Assembly (NCBI GenBank): GCA_028290305.1
Contig: JAQGKC010000027.1
Span: forward strand, 1-64,000
Direction: 5' to 3'
Length of the DNA stretch: 64,000 nucleotides
Source: Bradyrhizobium sp.
GTDB taxonomy: Bacteria > Pseudomonadota > Alphaproteobacteria > Rhizobiales > Xanthobacteraceae
The position numbers and the translations under genes were made by a program. The notes below the pieces were generated by a model, which ran no database searches, was not told where the DNA came from, and worked only from the letters and a program-made list of their open reading frames with translations. Shown here piece by piece: positions 1 to 8,679 of the stretch (within the stretch, counting starts at the first letter, position 1; each line of letters starts with the position of its first letter).

Positions 1-65
1 CCACGATCAGCATCCCCAACCACCTGCTTCGTTACAAAGCAGGCAGCGCAACAGACCAAACTGTA

Positions 66-120
66 GGGGGTCAATTTTGGACGCCGATCCCCCGGCTTAG
101 GGGGTCAATATTGCAGGCCG
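66..120. repeat. Tandem 21-bp repeats, possible IS21-like end
   Basis: Two imperfect copies lie at 66-86 and 100-120. Both begin GGGGGTCAAT and end GCCG, and differ at about three positions. Multiple short repeats of the form GGGGTCAATTTTGGACGCCG are typical of the ends of IS21-family elements as I remember them. No transposase gene is visible in the first 60 bases, so this would be the inner or outer end of an element lying mostly outside the window, or a solo relic. Confidence 0.45.
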
Positions 121-179
121 AATGACATCCTTGTTGCTCCACTGTCACGATCTCAAAACGCGCGGACACGACGACTACC

Positions 180-410
180 TCACAATTGGAAGAACTCACC
201 CGGTTGCCAACCGAGAAGGACTGCTCTCCGGTCATCGATCTGCGGCGTGAATAATTCATGCGGCGCTTCGAGGCCGCGCAGTTGATGTCGGCCGAGCGAC
301 TTCAACGCTCTCCCGTGAGCGTGTGCGAAATCGTCGCTTGCGATCAGCGGCAGATCGAGCGACTTGGCAATGGCCTCGATGCGGCCGGCCAGGTGTTGAC
401 TGCCCAGCAA
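180..410 (-). pseudogene. C-terminal relic of a class III adenylate cyclase
   Basis: About 66 residues read like the last part of a class III adenylate/guanylate cyclase catalytic domain: LAGRIEAIAKSL, then PLIASDDFA, then SLGRHQLRGLEAPHELFTP, which is the usual cyclase ending. There is no proper start: an in-frame stop lies at 426-428, just before the homology begins. The N-terminal domain and the metal-binding aspartates are missing. It lies just downstream of the ThDP enzyme on the same strand and next to the IS-like repeats, so it is probably debris from a rearrangement. Confidence 0.6.
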
Positions 411-514
411 AGAATGAGCAATTTTCTATCTGCTCCCCGGCCCGGTCTCGAATTGTATAGAAAATACGCGAAAGGTTGCCAGTCCGGGACCATCCGTTGC
501 ACGAGCTCGCGATG

Positions 515-2059
515 TCAGAAGACAACTTCCACGAGGTATGGTCCATCGCAGTCTAAACCACGCTTCATCTCGGAATGGAATTCTTCGAGAGAGGTGGCAC
601 GGCCTGCTTCTACCCCATGGCCGCGCGCGAGACTCAACCAATCGAGAGCAGGCCTGTCGAGACTCAGCATATCTTGCGCTTTCTTTCCCGGCGCCGTCGC
701 TCCAACCCTAGTGAGTTCGCTTCGAAGGATCGCATATGAACGGTTCGCGAAGACGACGATCGTGACGTCCAATCCCTCCCGGGCCATCGTCCAGAGTGAT
801 TGCAGCGTGTACATGGCGCTTCCATCACCGGAGAGTACGATCGTCTTTCGCGAGGGAGCGGCGATCGCGGTACCAACCGCGACGGGCAGGGCATACCCCA
901 AGGACGCGCCCATGCTGTTCATCTGATCGTGAGGACGTCCACGGCGGAGCTGAGGGTAGAGCGTTCGACCCGTCGAAATCGACTCATCGACCACAATCGC
1001 GTTGTCCGGTACCACACATGCGAGCACCGCGTCGATTCCGTCCGGAGTGATTTGACCGGTCGGAGCGCCGAGCGAGACGCGTTCCGATACGCGCGGGGCC
1101 ACTGTGATGGCCCCCAATTCGGATGAGATTCCTTCAAGCGCATCCTCTAAATCGTCGCCTGCCGTCGCCGTGGCCAAGATATCGCAGTCTGGAGGAGCCA
1201 ATAAACCGGGACGCTCGGGGTATGCAAAGAAAGCTGCAGGAGTTTTCGAGCCGATCAGGACAATGCGCTTGATACCCTGAAATGCAGCGAGAGCGGTGTC
1301 CACATTTGGAGAGTAGCGCGGCGCGTCGACCCGGCCTGCACCTGTCTCCAATCTCGCATTGTTGGCTTCGGACAAAAGACGACAACCAGTCTTGGCGGCG
1401 ATTCGGCCTGCCAGTTCCAACGCGCGCCCCCGGAGCGCGCGCTCGCCCAGAAGCAATATAACTGGCCCCCCATCCCGAAGCGCTGCAGCTGCGGCGGAGA
1501 TCGCTTGCGCGTCAACCTTGCGGCGAGGATTGGCTGATTTGGGCTCGCCAACGTGATTTGACGGCCCCCACGAGACATCCGCCGGCAAGATTAAGCTCGC
1601 GATCATTCCGGGATGCGAAGAGGCCGCCTCAATGGCCAAAGCGGCATCATCGCCGACGCGACCCGCCGATTGTGATGTCAGCACCCAATGGGACATCGGT
1701 CGCGCGATGGCTTCGACATCGGCGCTCAAGGGGGCATCGATGTGCCGGTGCGAAGTCGCATGCTCACCCACTATGTTGACGATACCGGAACGAGCTTTCT
1801 TGGCATTATGAAGGTTGGCAAGTCCGTTCGCCAAGCCGGGGCCAAGGTGGAGAAGCGTGGATGCGGGGCGATCCAGTATGCGATAATACCCGTCGGCGGC
1901 ACCAGTCACGACCCCTTCAAACAAACCCAACACGCATCTAATGCCGTCAACGCGATCCAGCGCCGCAACGAAATGCATCTCCGACGTGCCAGGATTTGCG
2001 AAGCAGATGTTTACGCCGCCTGCGACAAGCGTTCGCGCCAGGCTCTCTGCACCATTCAT
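515..2059 (-). CDS. ThDP-dependent enzyme, acetolactate synthase/benzoylformate decarboxylase-like
   Basis: A 514-residue member of the thiamine-diphosphate decarboxylase/ligase family. The N-terminal PYR domain carries the activating glutamate in LGLFEGVVTGAADGY (about residue 50). The C-terminal PP domain has the ThDP/Mg motif GDGSAMYTLQSLW ending in VVFANRSYAIL. The middle domain looks degenerate for FAD binding, as in benzoylformate decarboxylase-like enzymes. The ATG at 2059 is chosen because a GGAG lies six bases upstream; an ATG at 2101 lacks one. Family members decarboxylate 2-oxo acids or condense them to acyloins. It is downstream of, and co-directional with, an FCD regulator and the Rieske operon, so a role on an aromatic 2-oxo acid is plausible but unproven. 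Confidence 0.8.
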   Translation of the reverse strand: MNGAESLARTLVAGGVNICFANPGTSEMHFVAALDRVDGIRCVLGLFEGVVTGAADGYYRILDRPASTLLHLGPGLANGLANLHNAKKARSGIVNIVGEHATSHRHIDAPLSADVEAIARPMSHWVLTSQSAGRVGDDAALAIEAASSHPGMIASLILPADVSWGPSNHVGEPKSANPRRKVDAQAISAAAAALRDGGPVILLLGERALRGRALELAGRIAAKTGCRLLSEANNARLETGAGRVDAPRYSPNVDTALAAFQGIKRIVLIGSKTPAAFFAYPERPGLLAPPDCDILATATAGDDLEDALEGISSELGAITVAPRVSERVSLGAPTGQITPDGIDAVLACVVPDNAIVVDESISTGRTLYPQLRRGRPHDQMNSMGASLGYALPVAVGTAIAAPSRKTIVLSGDGSAMYTLQSLWTMAREGLDVTIVVFANRSYAILRSELTRVGATAPGKKAQDMLSLDRPALDWLSLARGHGVEAGRATSLEEFHSEMKRGLDCDGPYLVEVVF

Positions 2060-2131
2060 CGAATTCTCCGGGTTGAAGCTTGCTTGATGATGCGGCAACA
2101 TTCTCGTGTGTCGGCGCCGCGAAATTCGTCG

Positions 2132-2980
2132 CTATTTCAAGAAACGGCTTGCCACACTGTGCACCCGGGCATGCTTTAGGTACGTTCGATAAAGCCGATT
2201 AATACTTTCCTCAAGCTCCTTCGAAGCACCTTCAGCGTCGCCAGCGATAAATTTCCTCATGAAGATTCGTCTTGATGCGAGAACGAAGCGGCTGTCGTAT
2301 TCACCCAACGCTCGTATAAAGTCGCGAACGATATTGAGCATGCCATCGGTCATGATGATAAGGAGAGGATTTGCCGCAATGCGTGCCAATATTCGGTGGA
2401 ATTGGAAATTAATCTCAACCCTCTGAGGATGTGGTTCACTCGCGATGGCTGCTTCTAGCGCGTCAATGTTGGTTTCCAGCTCGGCGATATCGGTCGGAGT
2501 CGCGCGCTTACAGGCTTCGCGGACAATGATGCTGCCAATCCAAATGCGTGCTTCCGTTAACTGCTCGGGAGATATTGCCCCAATGTGGAATAGATCCAGC
2601 ATACCGCTGGCGATGCTGGTCCCACCTCCGGCAGCTAGGAACGCTCCTCCGGTTGCACCCTTGCGCATTCGGATAAGGCCTGCGTTCTCGAGGGAACGTA
2701 GTGCCTCCCTGAGTACGTGCCGCGAAACGTTCATCTGGGCGGCCATGACGCGCTCGGGAGGCAGCCGGCTGCCAACCTTCAGGCGGCCTTCAGCCAACTC
2801 GCTACGGATCTGTCTCGCTATCTCCTCGAAAGCTCTGCCGTCAGTAACGGGCCGGAACTGGAGATCGTCCGCGGCGTCGGTCGATTCGAGAGCCGACCGC
2901 TTGGCTTCGGCCGCCAGATCGGCTTGACGCCGTCGCGAGGACGGCTTGACATTTCCTGATTTCGCCCGCTTCAGCGGCAT
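2132..2980 (-). CDS. GntR/FadR-family (FCD) transcriptional regulator
   Basis: A 282-residue regulator with an approximately 60-residue polar N-terminal extension, a GntR winged helix (RAFEEIARQIRSELAEG, then LPPERVMAAQMNVSRHVLREALRSLE) and a C-terminal all-helical FCD ligand domain (QLTEARIWIGSIIVREACKRA and INFQFHRILARIAANPLL). Family members are usually repressors released by small organic acids. Start ATG 2980 is preceded by AGGAG at nine bases. It is clearly paralogous to the regulator at 12600: both have the wing motif KGATGGAF and the same FCD layout. It precedes the ThDP gene with a 72-base gap and probably controls that gene or the divergent catabolic modules. Confidence 0.85.
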   Translation of the reverse strand: MPLKRAKSGNVKPSSRRRQADLAAEAKRSALESTDAADDLQFRPVTDGRAFEEIARQIRSELAEGRLKVGSRLPPERVMAAQMNVSRHVLREALRSLENAGLIRMRKGATGGAFLAAGGGTSIASGMLDLFHIGAISPEQLTEARIWIGSIIVREACKRATPTDIAELETNIDALEAAIASEPHPQRVEINFQFHRILARIAANPLLIIMTDGMLNIVRDFIRALGEYDSRFVLASRRIFMRKFIAGDAEGASKELEESINRLYRTYLKHARVHSVASRFLK

Positions 2981-3163
2981 GGTATGGAACTCCTGAGTGC
3001 GGTGGCGGCTATATTCCGCTCGCATGATAGGTGAACGAGTTCGTCCGGCAACATTCCGGCCACGGGGAGATCGCGTGAGAGTTATCATAGGAACGATGAG
3101 TCCTCCAACGAAGCGTCCAATTTGTACGACTAAATAAATTGCGCTTTTCGCCGAGCAGCACGA

Positions 3164-3481
3164 TCATGTCGCGCAGCGAGCGCACCACGCATCGGCAGGC
3201 TGATCCAAGACGAAGATGCGCGCTTGAATCTCGCCCAGCGCGTGCATTGCCTCTTTCCCATCAAACATCCGCTCGTGAGCGCAGTGGTTTGAAAGGGCCT
3301 GATGTAACGAAACGCCCTTAAACTCTTCGCAAAATGCATGCACATAGGTCTCCCGCGTCACCGCAAAACCGTCGATGTCAGCCACTCGGTCGTTTATCAC
3401 AGCCCATTTCTCCAAGCTGGGTGATCTCCGGTCGGAAGCGGTAAAGCCGTCAAACCAGGCCTTGTATTCGTGAGGTGTCAT
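3164..3481 (-). CDS. Small hypothetical protein, phage-type AWFDGF family
   Basis: A 105-residue protein of unknown function. The ATG at 3481 has a GGAG six bases upstream and is preferred over a TTG at 3493. The N-terminus MTPHEYKAWFDGF followed by W..I...V.DIDG resembles short proteins I associate with rhizobial prophages and gene-transfer-agent-like regions. The C-terminal EAMHALGEIQARIF resembles the end of a second such protein, so this may be a degenerate fusion. There are no phage structural genes nearby. Confidence 0.45.
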   Translation of the reverse strand: MTPHEYKAWFDGFTASDRRSPSLEKWAVINDRVADIDGFAVTRETYVHAFCEEFKGVSLHQALSNHCAHERMFDGKEAMHALGEIQARIFVLDQPADAWCARCAT

Positions 3482-3521
3482 CGCGATCTCCAAGCAAGCC
3501 CACGGCGGTCGGTTCCAGTAA

Positions 3522-4535
3522 TCACGTCGATTGGGCCTGGGACGCCGGTTGGGCGCGAAACAGCGCGCTCTGAATTGCCGCTATCCGTGCCAAGGTGTCC
3601 ACGTCCAGGCGACCTCGTTCTGCGCTCTTTGCTGCGTCTTTCACCTGCTCAAGGCTCGAAAATCCCAACACGATGGTCGAAAAGGGAAATGACATGGAGT
3701 AACGAACGGCAAGATCCGTCAGGTCTTCCGCGCGATCTTCGGCGACAAGTGTTCTGAACATCTGGCTCAGTTGCACGTCGGCGGCATAGGAAGCACCGGA
3801 TCCAATTGGATCAACTTTGGCGAGGGCGACGGGGTGACGATCGGCGCTCCCGGTCAATGCTCCGCCCGCAAGCGCGCGGATGCCGATCGTTCCCATGTTC
3901 TTCTTCTCGGCAGAGGCTAGCACTTGATTGTAGTTCTGCGCTCCAAATACCGTAGGGACAGGAGCAGCCGCGCTTGGATTGAGTAAGTTGACGACCAGTT
4001 GCGCCGTGTCGAATTCACCTGATTCGATCAGCCGAGAGATCGCCGACGATTGTCCTAAGCCGGACATTCCGATGGATCTTATCTTGCCGGCCGCCTGCAG
4101 AGATTTTAGCTCAGGGACGACCTCTTCCAGGACTCTTTCGGGAGTGAGGCCGTTGCCGGTCGGAGCGGACGATACGCCGTTGTGCACTTGAAGAAGGTCG
4201 ATCCGTTCAACCTTGAGCCGTCGGAGGCTATCCTCGACGGAGGTGCGGATGGAGTCCGATATATGTGCCCCTGAAGCTGTTGGCACCATCACTTTGGTCC
4301 CAATCACGGCCTTGAGCCTCGATCGCGCAAGTGCGCGCCCGAGGTGTTCTTCCGATCTTCCGCTGCCATAGTGAGGTGCCGTATCGAAATATGTAATACC
4401 GAGATCGGCGCACATTCCGACGGCAGCGTCCTGTTCAGACGTTGATCCCTGCACCATGATTCCGCCGACAAATCCGCACCCGAAGCCGAGCGCTGAAACC
4501 GGCAGCCCGGATTTTCCAAGAATATTTGTTCTCAC
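3522..4535 (-). CDS. Aldo/keto reductase
   Basis: A 337-residue NAD(P)H-dependent aldo/keto reductase of the TIM-barrel superfamily. Visible marks are the N-terminal LGFGCGF strand, the catalytic YFDTAPHYGSGRSEEHLGRAL region containing Asp and Tyr, the lysine in VIGTKVMVP, the histidine in DLLQVHNG, and STIVLGFSSLEQV near the end. Start is GTG 4535; a TTG at 4541 is the alternative, with AAGGA upstream of both. It is the last gene of the minus-strand operon 8531-3522 and would reduce or oxidise an aldehyde or ketone made by the upstream ring-cleavage enzymes. The length is normal for the family. Confidence 0.85.
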   Translation of the reverse strand: MRTNILGKSGLPVSALGFGCGFVGGIMVQGSTSEQDAAVGMCADLGITYFDTAPHYGSGRSEEHLGRALARSRLKAVIGTKVMVPTASGAHISDSIRTSVEDSLRRLKVERIDLLQVHNGVSSAPTGNGLTPERVLEEVVPELKSLQAAGKIRSIGMSGLGQSSAISRLIESGEFDTAQLVVNLLNPSAAAPVPTVFGAQNYNQVLASAEKKNMGTIGIRALAGGALTGSADRHPVALAKVDPIGSGASYAADVQLSQMFRTLVAEDRAEDLTDLAVRYSMSFPFSTIVLGFSSLEQVKDAAKSAERGRLDVDTLARIAAIQSALFRAQPASQAQST

Positions 4536-4570
4536 GTGCAAAAATCCTTATGGACGATCTGTGAACGAGT

Positions 4571-5413
4571 TCATTCGGCGACAACGGGATTGCTCAGTCT
4601 GCCAATATGCGAGATTTCGACTTCAGCCGTGTCACCTGGCTTCATCCAAAGTGGAGGCTTGCGATACGCGCCGACTCCGCCCGTTGTGCCGGTGCTGATA
4701 ATGTCGCCCGGAACTAGCTCGGTGAATCGGGAGCAGTAGGCAATCAATTCGGGCACGCTGAAAATCATGTCAGAAAGCTCTGCGTGCTGGACCTGCTGCC
4801 CGTTGATCCGGGTTGATAACGTCAACGAACGAAGATCAGGGACGTCATCTTTCGTCACAAGCCATGGTCCGAAACTCGCGGTCGCAGGAAAGTTTTTTCC
4901 CGGCGAGACCTGGCGGGTATGCGATTGCCAATCACGAATCGTTCCCTCATTGTAGCAAGAGTAACCCGCGACGACGTCCAATGCATGGCTTTCGGGAACA
5001 CGACGCGCACGGCTCCCGATAATGACGGCCAACTCGCCTTCGTAGTCGAATTGTTCAGACTCAAGGGGCCGAACAAGCGGGCGACCGTGTCCAACCTGCG
5101 TATTTGCCAACCGCAGAAAGATCATGGGATAGTCGGGCCGCGCCATGCCGATTTCCGCCAGATGAGCGTGATAGTTCACCCCGATACAAATGATCTTGTC
5201 GGGATTCGGAATTGGCGGCCTTAGCTCGATTTCCGCGAGATCGTGGTCTGGTTTCTCGCCGACGAACCGCGAGAGTTCGCTTGTCGGAATTTCGGCGATT
5301 AGCGTCCTGAGATCTGGGATCTTCGGATAGCGCTTGTGCAGATCGACGACCCCGGTGTCGACAACAACCCCGAAGCTATCTGCGTCACTGCGTCGGAAGC
5401 TCACTAATTTCAT
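4571..5413 (-). CDS. Fumarylacetoacetate hydrolase family protein
   Basis: A 280-residue FAH-family protein. It has a short N-terminal domain and a catalytic domain with IICIGVNYHAHLAE, the metal site EGELAVIIG (about residue 115-125), LVTKDDVPDLRSLTL and the closing TGTTGGVGAYRKP with GDTAEVEISHIGRLSNPV. Family members are Mg/Mn-dependent hydrolases or decarboxylases of acylpyruvates and of ring-cleavage products such as 2-hydroxy-hepta-2,4-diene-1,7-dioate. It sits between the oxygenase reductase and the aldo/keto reductase in one operon, so it probably acts on the ring-opened product. The start ATG at 5413 has AGG a few bases upstream. Confidence 0.87.
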   Translation of the reverse strand: MKLVSFRRSDADSFGVVVDTGVVDLHKRYPKIPDLRTLIAEIPTSELSRFVGEKPDHDLAEIELRPPIPNPDKIICIGVNYHAHLAEIGMARPDYPMIFLRLANTQVGHGRPLVRPLESEQFDYEGELAVIIGSRARRVPESHALDVVAGYSCYNEGTIRDWQSHTRQVSPGKNFPATASFGPWLVTKDDVPDLRSLTLSTRINGQQVQHAELSDMIFSVPELIAYCSRFTELVPGDIISTGTTGGVGAYRKPPLWMKPGDTAEVEISHIGRLSNPVVAE

Positions 5414-5437
5414 ACCTATTTTTCCTCATAAACCGGC

Positions 5438-6442
5438 TTAGAGATCAAGGACAAGGACATCATCGAGACTGCCTGAACAGCAGATCATCATCGTCTTGTT
5501 TGAAGCCTTTTCGTCATCCGTCAAAATCACATCGCGATGGTTAGGGCGGCCGGCAACGACTTTCGTCTCGCACGAGCCGCAGACACCTTGCTCGCAAGAG
5601 GTCATTACTTGGATCCCCTTGTCGCGAAGTGCCTCAATGATCGTCTGACCGGTTCCGACATGGACGGTCAGATTCGACCGGGCTAACTGCACGGCATACC
5701 CAGATGCCGCCCCCGCCGGTGCGTCGTTCGTGAAGCGTTCGAGATGATTGTACTCGCTCTCTCTCGACGCCGTCTGCTGCTCAAAGAGCTTGAGCATAGG
5801 CGAGGGGCCGCAGCAGTAGAGGTGTGTATCGGAACTGACAGAACGTATAATCGCGGCCAGATCAATCGGCCGGTCGTTGTGCTCCTCATCCAGATGCGTG
5901 GTGATGCGCTCGCCTTGGCTCTGGAGGGGCGAGAGAATAGGGAGGTCGGCACACTTGCGCATCGCGGCATAGAGTTTCCAGTTCAGCCCGATCCGATTTG
6001 CGCGCTGCGCCATACTTAGAAACGGAGTGACGCCAATTCCGCCCGCGATGAACACGGCGGGCTTGCCATCTTCCACGAGCGAGAATGTACTTCTGGGCAA
6101 GCCCGTCGTAATAACGGTTCCCGCGCGAATAGATTCGTGCACGAAACGCGAACCGCCACGCCCGGACGCATCACGTTTGATGCCGAGAACGTATCGGGTT
6201 CGGTCCTCGGGATCGCTTGCGATCGAATATTGCCTGATTAGTCCATTCGGGAGGTGCAGGTCGACATGCGCGCCTGCTTTGAATGCAGGTACCAGATCTT
6301 CTGATATCGGTCGCAGTTCATAGAGGTTGGTGTCCGGCCCCGCGTAAAGGATCGCCGTCACACGCATGTCGATGCTATCGCGGTGGAGGGCACTGGGTGA
6401 TTGGGGCATCAGGTGCTGTACTTCCACAGACTCCGGCAGCAC
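5438..6442 (-). CDS. Phthalate dioxygenase-type reductase (FMN/NAD, 2Fe-2S)
   Basis: About 334 residues, the electron-transfer partner of the adjacent Rieske oxygenase. Domains in order are an FMN-binding barrel (RQYSIASDPEDRTRYVLGIKR), an NAD-binding domain (FIAGGIGVTPFLSMAQ and LYCCGPSPML), and a C-terminal plant-type ferredoxin with the cluster cysteines in CEQGVCGSCETKV plus a fourth in CCSGS. This order is that of the phthalate dioxygenase reductase/VanB class. The start is uncertain: GTG 6442 has a GGAG inside the end of the oxygenase gene, ATG 6409 would fit shorter homologues, and ATG 6490 would overlap the oxygenase and has no ribosome site. Confidence 0.85.
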   Translation of the reverse strand: MLPESVEVQHLMPQSPSALHRDSIDMRVTAILYAGPDTNLYELRPISEDLVPAFKAGAHVDLHLPNGLIRQYSIASDPEDRTRYVLGIKRDASGRGGSRFVHESIRAGTVITTGLPRSTFSLVEDGKPAVFIAGGIGVTPFLSMAQRANRIGLNWKLYAAMRKCADLPILSPLQSQGERITTHLDEEHNDRPIDLAAIIRSVSSDTHLYCCGPSPMLKLFEQQTASRESEYNHLERFTNDAPAGAASGYAVQLARSNLTVHVGTGQTIIEALRDKGIQVMTSCEQGVCGSCETKVVAGRPNHRDVILTDDEKASNKTMMICCSGSLDDVLVLDL

Positions 6443-6449
6443 CGTTTGT

Positions 6450-7769
6450 TCACTCCGCTGCTGCGATGAGCGGGACGGGATGCAAGGCATGCTGCATGCG
6501 CGAGCGGTAGGCGTCCTGCCATCCGAGGCGTTCTCGACTGAGGAAATAGCCGCTGCGGGCGGCGTAAAAGACCTCGGGATCGTCGATCCCGGGAGGTGTG
6601 GCGCCGTCTAGAAAGGCCTGCACCGCCTTTACCAACCGGCGTCGCGTACGAGCTACCATTTGATCCGTCGGTGCCAATTGCTCCAGACTATGATCGACGA
6701 TGAAACCCATGCTTTCAACAGCCGCCTGATCCTGGACTCGGAGGTTGTCGATACCGGAATAGATCGTGCCGTCCTGTTGCGTTGAACGGTTCATCTCCCA
6801 ATCGTTCGAAATACTTTGCCGCGTCCGCCACCGGCCAAACCAGTCCGTCGTATTTGGAAGTAGGTCGTTGTCGTTGCGAAGGCCGGGGAGTTGATTGCCG
6901 TGCTTATCGACCGCACGCAACGGCGATGACTTTTTCTTCCAGGAGAAGTGAAAGAGCATTGTGTGGTGATCGTCCATCGGCACGAACGCACGTGCATCGA
7001 TATGATCCTCGAACGGACCCTGCGGACTTTGGGTCCAGCACGGAAACAGGAAGTTGGCGAATCGCCAGTAGATTTGGCCATCTGTCGTATCGCGGAAGGC
7101 CGCGTAACTCGTTCCCCAGGGGGCATCGCCCATCGAAAAGTCTGGGATACGGTTCTCGGTGGTGTGGCGCAGCAAATTGTCCGGCGCCATATCCTCGGGG
7201 TCGACGCTTCCCATGTGTAAAAAGCCGAAATGCGACGTATCAAGATCACCTTCAGCGACCTGGAGCCAGTTGCATTCGCGTTGGATGCAATAAACACTGA
7301 CCTCGCTCTCCGGGAGCATCGTTGCCTCAAAGGCAGGAAGCGGCGGCGGTTCGGCGCGTTGACCCATATAGACCCAGACAACGCCGGCGCGCTCCACCGT
7401 TCGATATGCTCGAACGCGTACCTTTTGCTGAAATCGCTGCGACGGTGGAACACTTGGCATGTCGATGCAGCGACCATTCGCCCCAAACTGCCAGCCATGA
7501 TAGATGCAACGCAAACCAGCGGCCTCATTGCGTCCGAGAAAAAGCGACACGCCGCGATGGGGGCAACGTTCATCCAGGATGCCGACCGCGCCGCTGGCGC
7601 CGCGGAACGCTACCAGCTTCTCTCCCAGCAGCATTAGACGTGTCGGCGAGCCGCCACTTTTGAGCTCGGTCGATAGCAATGCTGGCAGCCAATATTCACG
7701 GATGAAACGCCCCATCGGGGTGCCTTCCCCGACGTGAACCAGTGTCTTCGTTGAAACTGTCTCATTCAT
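6450..7769 (-). CDS. Rieske aromatic ring-hydroxylating oxygenase, large subunit
   Basis: A 439-residue terminal oxygenase. The N-terminal Rieske domain binds [2Fe-2S] through CPHRG (about residue 75) and CIYHGW (about residue 95). The catalytic domain has the non-haem iron motif DLDTSHFGFLH. The length and the N-terminal GTPMGRFIREYWLPALL are typical of the phthalate 4,5-dioxygenase group rather than of the shorter VanA demethylases. Electrons come from the reductase immediately downstream; no separate small subunit is present. ATG 7769 has AAGGA eight bases upstream. The substrate is likely a substituted benzoate or phenoxy acid, which the sequence alone does not identify. Confidence 0.88.
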   Translation of the reverse strand: MNETVSTKTLVHVGEGTPMGRFIREYWLPALLSTELKSGGSPTRLMLLGEKLVAFRGASGAVGILDERCPHRGVSLFLGRNEAAGLRCIYHGWQFGANGRCIDMPSVPPSQRFQQKVRVRAYRTVERAGVVWVYMGQRAEPPPLPAFEATMLPESEVSVYCIQRECNWLQVAEGDLDTSHFGFLHMGSVDPEDMAPDNLLRHTTENRIPDFSMGDAPWGTSYAAFRDTTDGQIYWRFANFLFPCWTQSPQGPFEDHIDARAFVPMDDHHTMLFHFSWKKKSSPLRAVDKHGNQLPGLRNDNDLLPNTTDWFGRWRTRQSISNDWEMNRSTQQDGTIYSGIDNLRVQDQAAVESMGFIVDHSLEQLAPTDQMVARTRRRLVKAVQAFLDGATPPGIDDPEVFYAARSGYFLSRERLGWQDAYRSRMQHALHPVPLIAAAE

Positions 7770-7817
7770 CGCAAACGTCCTTGTCTTACGTCTCAAGCGC
7801 GCGGAATGCGCATGGGT

Positions 7818-8531
7818 TCACTGCCTCGATCGAGGCCCGGTCACTTCACTTAAGTTGTCGACATATCGGAGTCCGGCAGCGGCCAGCTTTGGACGCATGT
7901 TCAATCGATCGAGCCCCAATCGCCCGGCCGCGAGTTGCTGTCGTGACTCGCTCTCTTTCGATTGCCGTTGGGCGGCTGTGATCCGCGTTTGATCGGCAAC
8001 AGCGTAAGGGATGCACGCCACTCCATCGTCATCTGCGACCACGATGTCACCTGGGTAAACGGCCATCCCGGCGCAGACAATCGGAACATTGACGCTTCCC
8101 AGCGAGGCTTTCACCGTACCCCTAGCCGAAACGGCCCGGCACCATACGGGAAACTGCATTTCCTGCAGTGCCCGTACGTCGCGACATCCGACATCCAAGA
8201 CGGCACCTACAACGCCAGCCGCCCGCAATGAAGTTGCCAATAGCTCGCCAAGGGCGCCGTCTGTGCAACGGCTCTCACAAGCGACGACAAGCACGTCTCC
8301 TTCGCAACATTGCTCAATCGCGACGTGAATCATCCAGTTGTCGCCGGGTGGCAACAGAACCGTGACGGCATTTCCAGCGATCGATGCACCTTGATAGACC
8401 GGTCTGAGTACTGGGGCCGCAAGGCCTTGGCGATCCATCGCCTCATGTATCGTAGCGACGCCTAAGGTCCGGAGTTCGTCGGTCATCGATTTGGGCGATC
8501 GCGGGATATTCCGTACGACAATGCCGCGCAT
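7818..8531 (-). CDS. RraA-family aldolase/decarboxylase-like protein
   Basis: A 237-residue protein of the RraA/HMG-CHA aldolase family, often misnamed dimethylmenaquinone methyltransferase. Visible are TIHEAMDRQG near the N-terminus, GNAVTVLLPPGDNWMIHVAIEQ, GELLATSLRAAGVVGAVLDVGCRDV (with the R and D of the active site) and GDIVVADDDGVACIP. In aromatic pathways family members cleave 4-carboxy-4-hydroxy-2-oxoadipate or decarboxylate oxaloacetate. ATG 8531 is preceded by GGAGGA at six bases, so in-frame ATGs at 8543 and 8555 are unlikely. First gene of the operon, divergent from the binding-protein gene at 8680. Confidence 0.85.
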   Translation of the reverse strand: MRGIVVRNIPRSPKSMTDELRTLGVATIHEAMDRQGLAAPVLRPVYQGASIAGNAVTVLLPPGDNWMIHVAIEQCCEGDVLVVACESRCTDGALGELLATSLRAAGVVGAVLDVGCRDVRALQEMQFPVWCRAVSARGTVKASLGSVNVPIVCAGMAVYPGDIVVADDDGVACIPYAVADQTRITAAQRQSKESESRQQLAAGRLGLDRLNMRPKLAAAGLRYVDNLSEVTGPRSRQ

Positions 8532-8598
8532 TTGTTCCTCCATTGGATCAAACATTGCAGCAAATTATGCGACTGGCAAGTGCCTCGTTGTTGTATTT

Positions 8599-8643
8599 TC
8601 CAATGATACTGACCAAAAGCCTTGATTCCCACCATTCATTGGT
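8599..8643. promoter_or_regulatory. Candidate FCD-regulator operator in divergent promoter region
   Basis: ACCATTCATTGGT (8631-8643) matches 10 of 13 positions of the palindrome TCCAATCATTGGA found before the regulator gene at 12600. TCCAATGAT (8599-8607) matches nine positions of that palindrome read on the other strand. Both lie between the divergent RraA operon and the binding protein gene. This suggests control by one of the two paralogous FCD regulators in the window; it is an inference from sequence only. Confidence 0.4.
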
Positions 8644-8679
8644 CCAGACATTCGATCCGAAATAAAATGGGAGGCCTGA

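Noticed and set aside
258..926. A 222-codon open frame on the plus strand
   Set aside because: It lies antisense to the ThDP enzyme and the cyclase relic and has no domain-like sequence; a shadow of GC-rich coding on the other strand.
7230..7637. A 135-codon plus-strand frame
   Set aside because: Wholly inside the Rieske oxygenase gene on the other strand, with no family resemblance.
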